A DNA stretch of 7,995 nucleotides. It comes from Prevotellaceae bacterium. Its GTDB lineage: Bacteria; Bacteroidota; Bacteroidia; Bacteroidales; UBA932. Within the stretch, counting starts at the first letter, position 1. Each line of letters begins with the position of its first letter. The DNA lies in assembly GCA_031268055.1 (NCBI GenBank), contig JAIRXY010000177.1, positions 1 to 7,995 on the forward strand. Direction: 5' to 3'. Position numbers and translations under genes: made by a program. Positions 1 to 5,251 of the stretch are shown here, in pieces. The notes under the pieces are model-generated. The model was not told where the DNA came from. It saw nothing but the letters and a program-made list of their open reading frames with translations, and searched no databases.

Positions 1-2
1 TG

Positions 3-1181
3 CTGTCCGGCAACTTTGGCTTTAGGCAGCACATGGTGCGCTTCTACGGTTACGACGCCGATTCGTTCAAGCTGGCGGATTATAAGGCGCTATCGGCGGA
101 AAAAGTTAGGCAGTACTTCAATCAGACTTACGTAAATCTTGAGTACAAGAGCGCAGGGGTACCCGATAGCACGTGGAGCTACGGAGCGCGGTTTAGCTTT
201 TACGACTACCGCAGCAAATCGTTGCAGGTAGAGGACGCGCTAAAGTTTAACCTATACGTCGATAAAGCGTTTACCCCTACCACCACCGTTGGATTGGCGG
301 TGAATACCGATGTGTACCTGCGCAACGAGCATCTTGCGGCAGGCAGCAGCGCTATTGTTTCGGTTGACCCTTACGTAAGGGAGCGAAGAGATTGGTGGGA
401 AGGAACGGCAAAGTTTAGCTTAGTTTTTGACAACACTACAGGGACGCTCAAAACCTACCTTTACCCTTCGGTATGCTTCACGGCGTTTTTGGTTGACAAC
501 ATATTTTTGCCCTACGTAGAGATAAGCGGCAAGCATGAGGCCAACACATACGCAAGCCTCACCACCGAAAATCCCTACCTTTCTCTCGACACCTCGCCGG
601 ATATGCGCAGCTCGCGCAACGTCGTTTCGTTCAAGGGTGGCGTCAAGGGGAAGTTTGGCTCGCTGTTCAGCTACAGCTTGGGGGTGGAGTATGCGTTTAT
701 CAACGACATGGCGTTTTTTGTTACCTCGCCGGATTCGGCATCGCTTGGCCGCTACTTCAACGTGGCGTACGACGATGTGAGGCGCTTTACCTTTGGCGGC
801 AACCTCCACTTTCAGCCAACGCGCGCTTGGGAGTTCAGGTATGCGCTGCGCTACGATACCTACCACATGGACAAGCTGGCAAAGCCCTACAACCGTCCGG
901 CGCTCGACATGCGCTTGAGCGGAGCCTACAACCTCTGGAACAAGCTGAACTTTTACGCCTCCTTCAACGTATACGGAAGCTACACCGCGCTCGACTTTAT
1001 GGGCAGGGAGGTAAAGCGCAGCAGCGGGATAGATTTAAATTTCGGGGCTTCGTACAGCTTGTTCAATCAATCCTCGATATTCGTGCAGCTAAACAACATC
1101 ATGTCCTCCCGCTACCATGTTTACAGCAGTTATCCCACCTACGGCTTCAACGTGATGGCTGGCTACACCTGCGTGTTTTAG
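3..1181 (+). CDS. Outer-membrane beta-barrel protein, TonB-dependent-receptor-like (3' part only)
   Basis: The reading frame is open to the left edge of the window (it reads LSGNFGFRQHM before the first internal ATG at 33), so the gene starts outside and about 392 C-terminal residues are visible. The protein has the alternating polar/aromatic pattern of transmembrane beta-strands, with many Tyr/Phe pairs (RFYGYD, RFSFYDYR, LNFYASFNVYGSY) separated by short turns and longer polar loops. It ends in ...NVMAGYTCVF, a terminal Phe as expected for proteins folded by the BAM complex. The style resembles barrel-only or TonB-dependent-receptor-like proteins of Bacteroidota. No plug domain or signal peptide can be judged because the N-terminus is missing, and the ligand is unknown. 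A terminator-like hairpin follows about 35 bases after the stop. The barrel call is fairly safe; assignment to a specific receptor family is inference. Confidence 0.72.
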   Translation: MSGNFGFRQHMVRFYGYDADSFKLADYKALSAEKVRQYFNQTYVNLEYKSAGVPDSTWSYGARFSFYDYRSKSLQVEDALKFNLYVDKAFTPTTTVGLAVNTDVYLRNEHLAAGSSAIVSVDPYVRERRDWWEGTAKFSLVFDNTTGTLKTYLYPSVCFTAFLVDNIFLPYVEISGKHEANTYASLTTENPYLSLDTSPDMRSSRNVVSFKGGVKGKFGSLFSYSLGVEYAFINDMAFFVTSPDSASLGRYFNVAYDDVRRFTFGGNLHFQPTRAWEFRYALRYDTYHMDKLAKPYNRPALDMRLSGAYNLWNKLNFYASFNVYGSYTALDFMGREVKRSSGIDLNFGASYSLFNQSSIFVQLNNIMSSRYHVYSSYPTYGFNVMAGYTCVF

Positions 1182-1210
1182 GCAGAAACTTTTGTGCGGC
1201 TTAGCAAAAA

Positions 1211-1244
1211 AGATTCCGCGGCGTTAGCGTCGCGGATTTTTTTT
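1211..1244. terminator. Rho-independent terminator, probably bidirectional
   Basis: An 8-bp stem, CCGCGGCG (1216-1223) with CGTCGCGG (1228-1235), containing one G-U pair, closes a TTAG tetraloop. It is followed by A and eight T on the + strand. On the - strand the same stem is followed by TCTTTTTT, because + strand 1205-1212 is AAAAAAGA-like. It lies between the convergent ends of the barrel gene (stop at 1181) and the Fic gene (stop at 1262), so it can end both transcripts. Confidence 0.85.
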
Positions 1245-1261
1245 GCTGCTGCGTTTCTCTT

Positions 1262-2272
1262 TTATTTTTCTTGATTTATTTTCCAATACCCAGCTTTGTC
1301 CGACCCCTCGCGCAGCAGTAAGCCCTGTTCGCGCAGCTCTTTGATGTTTCTTTCAGCAGTTCGCTGTGTTTTATTTAGTAGAGTAGATAGCTTTTTTGCC
1401 GACAATGTCGGGTCTTTTTTCAAGTAATCTAATATTTCCTGTTTTACACCGACATTTACACCGACATTTACACCGACATTATTTTTTAATGGCTCACCCT
1501 GACGGCTTTTCAGCGCATTAAAAATTTCCTGAAGCATAAAATCGGCAAAAAGGCCGCTGTTTGCTTCGACGGAGCTGCGGTTGATTGCCTCGTAGTATCC
1601 CTGTTGGTTGGCAAAAACCATATTTTCGACAGGCAAGTATGCAAAAACAGGATGCAGCGTTCTTAAAATCAGCGATTGCCAAAGTCGCCCCATCCTTCCG
1701 TTGCCATCGCTAAACGGGTGGATAAACTCAAATTCATAGTGAAAAACGCAGCTTCGTATCAACAAATGGTCTTCGGCATGTTGAAGCCAGCCAAATAAAT
1801 CCTGTACTAAAAACGGTACTCTGTTGGCGGGCGGAGCCAAATGCACTACCTGTCTGCCGGAAACAACGCCAACGCTGCCGTGCCGGAAGCGTCCCGCATC
1901 ATCAATTAGCGCTTCCATCATCACGCTGTGCGCCTTTTTCAAATCTTCAATAGAAAACGGGTTGAGAGCTTCAAAAAGGTCGTAAACCTTTACTGCATTT
2001 CGGACTTCCTTAATTTCGCGGATGGGGGCTACCACCGGTTTGCCTTCCAAAATATCGGTTATCTGATTTTCTGTAAGCGTATTTCCTTCTATTGCCAGCG
2101 AGCCTTGAATAGTTTTTATTCTGTTTATTTTTCGCAAGCGCAAGCCGTCAGCCTGCTCCATACGGATGGCGTAGCGCTCCACCTGCGCCGAAATATCAGC
2201 TATCAGGTTGATTGCTTTAGAGCTTATTTTAAAAGGTGGCGTGTACAATGTATTCTTACTCAACTTTTGCAA
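1262..2272 (-). CDS. Fic family protein (class II, self-inhibited) with C-terminal winged helix
   Basis: Fic enzymes usually transfer AMP from ATP to a hydroxyl side chain of a target protein. The catalytic motif HPFSDGNGRMGR is intact at residues 185-196, with catalytic His185, metal-binding Asp189 and Arg196. An N-terminal inhibitory helix with the (S/T)xxxE(G/N) pattern is present as SLAIEGN at 58-64 (Glu62), which makes this a class II Fic that blocks ATP positioning in cis. The N-terminus (YTPPFKISSKAINLIADIS) is the usual start region of this subfamily. Residues 265-276 are three copies of NVGV, forming a linker to a winged-helix DNA-binding-like domain at about 277-336 (LSAKKLSTLLNKTQRTAERN). 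The frame has no ATG at its start: a TGA lies two codons upstream of the TTG at 2272, and a second TTG at 2248 sits just before TyrThrProPro, so translation starts at one of these TTGs or is impaired. At 2272 it overlaps the upstream DUF3990 remnant by 17 bases. The target protein is unknown. Confidence 0.9.
   Translation of the reverse strand: MQKLSKNTLYTPPFKISSKAINLIADISAQVERYAIRMEQADGLRLRKINRIKTIQGSLAIEGNTLTENQITDILEGKPVVAPIREIKEVRNAVKVYDLFEALNPFSIEDLKKAHSVMMEALIDDAGRFRHGSVGVVSGRQVVHLAPPANRVPFLVQDLFGWLQHAEDHLLIRSCVFHYEFEFIHPFSDGNGRMGRLWQSLILRTLHPVFAYLPVENMVFANQQGYYEAINRSSVEANSGLFADFMLQEIFNALKSRQGEPLKNNVGVNVGVNVGVKQEILDYLKKDPTLSAKKLSTLLNKTQRTAERNIKELREQGLLLREGSDKAGYWKINQEK
1443..1480. repeat. 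12-bp tandem repeat, three copies, inside the Fic gene
   Basis: The unit TTTACACCGACA occurs three times without a mismatch at 1443-1454, 1455-1466 and 1467-1478, followed by TT. On the coding strand it reads Asn-Val-Gly-Val three times, in the linker between the Fic core and the winged helix. A 12-bp unit keeps the frame, so copy-number change would lengthen or shorten the linker by four residues rather than inactivate the gene. Confidence 0.95.
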
Positions 2273-2432
2273 GCTTCAAAGCTTGCTGATTTGCAATAAA
2301 AAAAGTAGCATATGCTTCGGCTTGCGAGCGGTGTTGGGTTACATAAAAGCTTCGTCCGAAATCTCTGTTTGGCCGGCATTTTTGCAAATCAATAACAGGC
2401 ACAAGGGCATCGCTTCCGTGGAATACTCTCAT
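2256..2432 (-). pseudogene. DUF3990 family protein, truncated remnant
   Basis: The 58-residue product MRVFHGSDALVP... contains the N-terminal signature of DUF3990, with HGS near the start and then CRPNRDFGRSFYVT followed by RSQAEAYA. From memory this family is normally about 150 residues or more and is placed with ADP-ribosyltransferase-fold proteins; here everything after that third motif is absent. The last 20 or so residues (FFIANQQALKLAKVE) do not look like the family, and neither alternative frame after the T7 run restores a continuation: both hit stops within about 8 to 18 codons. The ATG at 2432 overlaps the DUF3791 stop as ATGA, which suggests translational coupling in the intact ancestor. 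Another ATG eight codons upstream (2456) lies within DUF3791 and is less likely. The deletion probably brought the Fic gene directly against it. The alternative is a genuinely short protein, which I consider less likely. Confidence 0.7.
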
Positions 2433-2665
2433 CGCAGACCTCCATTGCTCCGGCAAACCTTGTAGATATCCCTAACCGCCCAAAACGGGTTGTCGATATG
2501 CAATGCCCACCAGCATTCGTTCACGTAATCCATCCCGCCGTATTTTTTCATATAAAAATAGGCATCCTGCATATTCATTTTGTACGCTTTGGCAAATTCC
2601 GGCACGATAAATGCGATAAAGCTTATCTTGTAGCTCGTTGCTTTGTCTAATTTGTGAGTTTCCAT
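2429..2665 (-). CDS. DUF3791 domain small protein
   Basis: A complete 78-residue protein starting at ATG 2665 (METHKLDKATSYKIS...). It has the small helical layout of DUF3791: a hydrophobic N-terminal helix (FIAFIVPEFAKAYKM), a middle helix (MQDAYFYMKKYGGMDYV) and a conserved-looking ALHIDNPFWAVRDIYKV tail. Length matches the family. DUF3791 genes in Bacteroidota and Firmicutes commonly sit just upstream of a DUF3990 gene, and that arrangement is present here, with an ATGA stop/start overlap at 2429-2432. Molecular function is not established. A partner or antitoxin-like role for the DUF3990 protein is inference from the fixed pairing. It is the first gene of the - strand cluster that continues into Fic. 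Confidence 0.8.
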   Translation of the reverse strand: METHKLDKATSYKISFIAFIVPEFAKAYKMNMQDAYFYMKKYGGMDYVNECWWALHIDNPFWAVRDIYKVCRSNGGLR

Positions 2666-2687
2666 ACCGAAAATATTCTTTTGCTCA

Positions 2688-2695
2688 CAAAATTA
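2688..2695 (-). promoter_or_regulatory. Possible Bacteroidota -7 element for DUF3791-DUF3990-Fic
   Basis: On the - strand these bases read TAATTTTG, matching the TAnnTTTG consensus used by the primary sigma factor of Bacteroidota. It lies 22 bases upstream of the DUF3791 ATG, giving a very short leader. A clear -33 TTG is not visible at the expected spacing, so support is moderate. Confidence 0.45.
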
Positions 2696-2716
2696 CGCTT
2701 TTTCTTTGAACCGAAC

Positions 2717-2765
2717 TACTATTGTCTGATAAAAAAAGTTCACCGTTTGGTTTGCGCCCTTTCAG
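2717..2765 (+). repeat. Degenerate intergenic repeat, copy 1
   Basis: By hand alignment, this 49-base stretch matches 4683-4730 at about 41 of 49 positions with one gap. Both begin TACTATTGTC and end CTTTCAG. It is in direct orientation relative to copy 2 and lies upstream of the SulP gene. It is non-coding. It appears shorter than copy 2, since the long inverted repeat that follows copy 2 is not found here. Confidence 0.75.
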
Positions 2766-2929
2766 AAGCATGACTTTTGGACACTCTCTAAAAGGGCATA
2801 ATCCGTACGGCAAACTTTCGAAGCAGCCCCTTGCAAAGATTAAATCAGCGACTTTATAGCATCACCCTTTAGAGAACACCTCCTTCCATCATTATACTCG
2901 TTTTACTTTTTTATCTTGCTTATTTTTTG

Positions 2930-2937
2930 TACCTTTG
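2930..2937 (+). promoter_or_regulatory. Putative promoter -7 element for the SulP gene
   Basis: TACCTTTG matches the Bacteroidota -7 consensus TAnnTTTG and is followed by CGCG. It lies 35 bases upstream of the TTG start at 2973, so transcription would begin near 2944 and leave a leader of about 30 bases. No good -33 TTG is seen at the usual distance. Confidence 0.6.
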
Positions 2938-2972
2938 CGCGAAAAATAATAAGCTAAGTTGAACTTTTTTGT

Positions 2973-4664
2973 TTGAAAAAAAAATTGAAATCTGAAATTT
3001 TTCATCCAGAGCTGCTGACCACCATAAAAAGCTACAGCCGCAAGCAGCTTGTGCAGGATGTTATTGCGGGAATCATTGTGGGTATTGTTGCGCTTCCGCT
3101 GGCTATTGCCTTTGGCATAGCTTCCGGCGTAACTCCGGAAAAGGGAATTATCACGGCCATTATCGCCGGATTTATCGTTTCGTTCTTGGGTGGTAGCCGT
3201 GTGCAAATCGGAGGGCCTACGGGCGCTTTCATTGTAATTGTTGCCGGCGTGGTGAGCGCCTACGGCCTGCTGGGGCTGATGATTGCCACCTTTTTGGCCG
3301 GCATACTCCTTGTCATCATGGGGCTGCTCAAGCTGGGCGACGTGATTAAGTTTATGCCCTATCCGGTGATTGTGGGCTTTACCAGCGGCATTGCGCTGGT
3401 CATCTTTTCTACGCAAATCAAGGATTTTTTCGGGTTGACAATGTCGGAAAGTCCGGTGGAGTTTCACGAGAAGTGGGTAGCCTACTTTCGCCACTTTGCC
3501 TCGCTTAACCCCTATGCCACGGGCATTGCCCTGTTTACGGTTTTCGTGTCGTTCTTTTGGGCAAAAATCAACAAGCTCATCCCCGGCACGCTCATTGCCA
3601 TTGTGATTACAACAGTGGTGGTGGCCATTTTCGACCTGCCGGTAGAAACTATCGGCAGCCGCTTTGGTGACATTGAGGCAAACGTCCCCGCACCGGCTGT
3701 TCCGAGCATAGATTTTGCCACCTTCAGGAAGCTGCTGCCGGTGGCCTTCACCATTGCCATGCTGGGCGCTATTGAATCGCTGCTGTCGGCTATGGTTGCC
3801 GACGGCGCTATTGGCGCCAGGCACCGCTCCAACACCGAGCTCATTGCGCAGGGCGTGGCAAACATCGTTACGCCGCTCTTTGGCGGCATTCCTGCCACCG
3901 GAGCCATTGCCCGCACAATGACCAACATCAAAAACGGAGGCCGAACGCCCGTTGCCGGAATAGTGCATGCGCTGGTGCTGCTGCTTATCCTGCTCATTTT
4001 TGCAAGGTGGGCTAAGCTCATTCCCATGTCGTGCTTGGCGGGTATTCTCGTTGTGGTATCCTACAATATGAGCGAGTGGCGCTCGTTTGTGGGCATCTTT
4101 CGCAATAGCCGCTCGGAGGTTGCCGTGCTGCTGACAACTTTTCTGCTGACCGTTATTTTTGACCTTACCATTGCTATTGAGGTAGGGCTAATTCTGGCGC
4201 TCTTCCTGTTTGTCCGCAGGGTGTCAAAAACTACGGGTATTCAGGTAATCAAGGAGAAGATAGCATCAGGCGAAGGTGAGCAGGAAATCCTGACGGAGGA
4301 AGCGTTGAACATTCCAAAGGATGTTGACGTTTTTGAGATAGACGGGCCTTTCTTTTTTGGCGTTGCCAATACGTTCGAGGAGGCGCAGAAGCAGGTTGTC
4401 AAGCCGCCGAGGGTGCGCATCATACGTATGCGCAAGGTACCTTTCATGGATTCCACAGGCTTGCGCAACCTCCGCAGCTTTTACCGAAAATGTAGTAGCG
4501 AGAAAATACACATTCTCCTCTCCGGCGTAAATCCATCGGTAGAAACCTCGCTGAAAGCCGACGGGCTATATGACATCATTGGCGCCGACAACATTTTTGA
4601 CCACATCAGCAAGGCCATGAATCGAGCAGAAGAGCTGGTAGGGGGAGAGCGAATTAAGAATTAA
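2973..4664 (+). CDS. SulP/SLC26 family anion transporter with STAS domain
   Basis: This is a 563-residue inner-membrane transporter of normal length for the family. The membrane part spans about residues 25-418 in hydrophobic segments. It carries the SulP signatures QDVIAGIIVGIVALPLAIAF near the start, QIGGPTGAF at 78-86 (the half-helix that lines the substrate site), GAIESLLSAM at 265-274 and ATGAIARTMTNIKNGGRTP at 308-326. A cytoplasmic STAS domain follows at about 440-555, with the conserved loop PFMDSTGLRNLR at 490-501. Known members carry sulfate, bicarbonate or dicarboxylates; the substrate cannot be read from the sequence and no carbonic anhydrase or sulfur gene is adjacent. The start is a TTG at 2973 (an in-frame TAA lies at 2955-2957 and no ATG intervenes), with a second TTG at 2985. 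The start sits between T6 and A9 runs. The stop codon lies within a 7-bp tandem repeat. No convincing terminator follows, and the gene is probably monocistronic. Confidence 0.93.
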   Translation: MKKKLKSEIFHPELLTTIKSYSRKQLVQDVIAGIIVGIVALPLAIAFGIASGVTPEKGIITAIIAGFIVSFLGGSRVQIGGPTGAFIVIVAGVVSAYGLLGLMIATFLAGILLVIMGLLKLGDVIKFMPYPVIVGFTSGIALVIFSTQIKDFFGLTMSESPVEFHEKWVAYFRHFASLNPYATGIALFTVFVSFFWAKINKLIPGTLIAIVITTVVVAIFDLPVETIGSRFGDIEANVPAPAVPSIDFATFRKLLPVAFTIAMLGAIESLLSAMVADGAIGARHRSNTELIAQGVANIVTPLFGGIPATGAIARTMTNIKNGGRTPVAGIVHALVLLLILLIFARWAKLIPMSCLAGILVVVSYNMSEWRSFVGIFRNSRSEVAVLLTTFLLTVIFDLTIAIEVGLILALFLFVRRVSKTTGIQVIKEKIASGEGEQEILTEEALNIPKDVDVFEIDGPFFFGVANTFEEAQKQVVKPPRVRIIRMRKVPFMDSTGLRNLRSFYRKCSSEKIHILLSGVNPSVETSLKADGLYDIIGADNIFDHISKAMNRAEELVGGERIKN

Positions 4665-4678
4665 GAATTAAGAATTAA
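4651..4678 (+). repeat. 7-bp tandem repeat (GAATTAA, four copies) across the SulP stop codon
   Basis: GAATTAA is repeated exactly at 4651, 4658, 4665 and 4672, then decays to GAAATA. The SulP stop TAA (4662-4664) is within the second unit, so the last two codons (Lys-Asn) and the stop are made of repeat. The array adjoins copy 2 of the degenerate repeat. Confidence 0.95.
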
Positions 4679-4682
4679 GAAA

Positions 4683-4730
4683 TACTATTGTCCGATAAAA
4701 CAATTCATCGTATGGGTTGCGCTCTTTCAG
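4683..4730 (+). repeat. Degenerate intergenic repeat, copy 2
   Basis: This 48-base segment is the partner of 2717-2765, in the same orientation, about 84% identical by hand alignment. Weaker similarity may continue to about 4750 (GCTTGGGG versus CTTTTGG). Here it leads directly into a long imperfect inverted repeat, so the whole 4683-4850 stretch may be one mobile or interspersed element of a type common between genes in this phylum. It has no coding capacity. Confidence 0.75.
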
Positions 4731-4751
4731 AGCTCAGGGCGCTTGGGGTAT

Positions 4752-4848
4752 CCGTTTTCGTAGGGCGCGTTACCCGACGCTATATGATATCCGCCACTTC
4801 AAGGCTAAAAGCCCGAAATCATTAGCGTGGGGCGAAACCTACGGACGG
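4752..4848. repeat. Long imperfect inverted repeat (about 97 bases)
   Basis: The arms are CCGT (4752-4755) with ACGG (4845-4848), CGTAGG (4759-4764) with CCTACG (4838-4843), and CGCTA (4778-4782) with TAGCG (4823-4827). The bases between them also resemble each other on opposite strands. A small hairpin GGCT-AAA-AGCC (4803-4813) sits near the tip. It could fold into a branched RNA or DNA stem. No T-run follows, so it is not a standard terminator. Confidence 0.65.
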
Positions 4849-4871
4849 AACAAGAGTTAGTACATCATTTT

Positions 4872-4900
4872 GTAGAGACGTGGCAGCATCACGCTTCTAC
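4872..4900. repeat. Imperfect palindrome GTAGAGACGTG / CACGCTTCTAC
   Basis: The 11-base arms at 4872-4882 and 4890-4900 pair at 9 of 11 positions around a 7-base loop. Short palindromes beginning GTAGAGACG are familiar intergenic repeats in several bacterial phyla; membership of such a family is from memory and not verified. Confidence 0.6.
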
Positions 4901-4952
4901 GTGCAAATACCTGTGATGTTGCTGTATTTTTGTTTGACATGGGAATGCATAG

Positions 4953-4973
4953 GGGCGCATTTTGCGTGCGCCC
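4953..4973. repeat. Perfect 7-bp stem palindrome GGGCGCA / TGCGCCC
   Basis: GGGCGCA (4953-4959) pairs perfectly with TGCGCCC (4967-4973) around a 7-base loop. It resembles a second kind of short GC-rich intergenic palindrome. It is followed by TTAAAG rather than a T-run, so a terminator role for SulP is weak. Confidence 0.65.
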
Positions 4974-5083
4974 TTAAAGCGTGCACCCTCAAAAAAGAAA
5001 GAAATAGCCGGTAGGTCGACAGGGTAGATTTTCCGAACGTTCGATGAAGCGCATTTGTGTAATGACCGTAATATCTACAATTT

Positions 5084-5110
5084 TTATATCCTACTTATAT
5101 CCTGCTTATC
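5084..5110 (+). repeat. 11-bp tandem repeat, about 2.5 copies
   Basis: TTATATCCTAC (5084-5094) is followed by TTATATCCTGC (5095-5105) and a partial TTATC. The spacing is about one helical turn and it lies about 80-100 bases upstream of the rimP -7 element. A regulatory role is possible but unsupported. Confidence 0.7.
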
Positions 5111-5131
5111 AGTGACTTATAAAAGTTTGCA

Positions 5132-5147
5132 TTGCAAAACTTTGCAA
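5132..5147. repeat. Perfect 16-base palindrome upstream of the rimP promoter
   Basis: TTGCAAA-AC-TTTGCAA (5132-5147) has two 7-base arms about a 2-base centre. A further TTTGCA lies at 5126-5131. It lies about 40 bases upstream of the rimP -7 element, where an activator or repressor dimer could bind. No regulator can be named. Confidence 0.55.
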
Positions 5148-5185
5148 TTTTATGCTAAATAATTATGTGGCGGCCAAATTATTAG

Positions 5186-5193
5186 TATCTTTG
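5186..5193 (+). promoter_or_regulatory. Putative promoter -7 element of the rimP-nusA-infB operon
   Basis: TATCTTTG matches the Bacteroidota TAnnTTTG consensus exactly and is followed by CGC. The expected start site is about 7 bases downstream, near 5200, which puts the following hairpin at the very 5' end of the mRNA. A -33 TTG is not clear. Confidence 0.7.
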
Positions 5194-5200
5194 CGCTTGC

Positions 5201-5242
5201 AAACAAGGAATGAGGGGACACGAAAAGTCCCCTCGTTTGTTT
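5201..5242 (+). promoter_or_regulatory. Leader stem-loop of the rimP operon mRNA
   Basis: GAGGGGAC (5212-5219) pairs perfectly with GTCCCCTC (5227-5234) around ACGAAAA. An outer helix AAACAA (5201-5206) with TTGTTT (5237-5242) extends it across a small internal loop. It ends 9 bases before the rimP ATG at 5252. It lacks a clean T-run, so an mRNA-stabilising or translation/feedback element is more plausible than a simple attenuator. The role is inference. Confidence 0.7.
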
Positions 5243-5251
5243 AATAAAAGC

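Larger units (their letters stand above)
2666..2972. other. Non-coding gap between divergent DUF3791 and SulP genes
   Basis: I see no credible gene in these 307 bases. They hold the divergent promoters (2688-2695 on -, 2930-2937 on +) and copy 1 of a degenerate repeat (2717-2765). The repeat runs into an inverted pair: GCCCTTT (2756-2762) with AAAGGGC (2791-2797), flanked by GTTTGC (2750-2755) and GCAAAC (2810-2815). The stretch 2820-2920 is AT-rich with no structure I can name. Confidence 0.7.
4665..5251. other. Gene-free, repeat-rich gap between SulP and rimP
   Basis: There is no credible coding sequence in these 587 bases. In order they hold the tail of the GAATTAA array, the degenerate repeat copy 2, three palindromes (4752-4848, 4872-4900, 4953-4973), a plain stretch at about 4975-5083, an 11-bp tandem repeat, a 16-base palindrome, the rimP promoter and the leader hairpin. 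Such a dense series of different repeats suggests an insertion-tolerant spot just before a core operon. Confidence 0.75.

Noticed and set aside
1443..1480. Start of a CRISPR-like array
   Set aside because: The 12-bp units are contiguous without spacers and are translated in frame within the Fic gene.
2892..3968. Long - strand open frame of 358 codons across the SulP gene
   Set aside because: It is opposite a clear SulP coding sequence, its translation is rich in His, Asn, Gly and Arg with no recognisable fold, and it is explained by codon bias of the + strand gene.
5201..5242. Leader hairpin as an ordinary terminator of upstream transcription
   Set aside because: The tail CGTTTGTTTAATAAAAG is not a T-run, and the hairpin lies downstream of the operon promoter rather than after SulP.
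5210..5251. In-frame upstream ATG extending RimP by 14 residues
   Set aside because: Those codons form the leader hairpin, the start would be about 10 bases from the predicted mRNA 5' end, and the family N-terminus matches the ATG at 5252.
4665..5251. tRNA or small protein gene in the large gap
   Set aside because: No cloverleaf with a TTCRA-type arm was seen and no open frame has protein-like composition; the palindromes are repeat-like.
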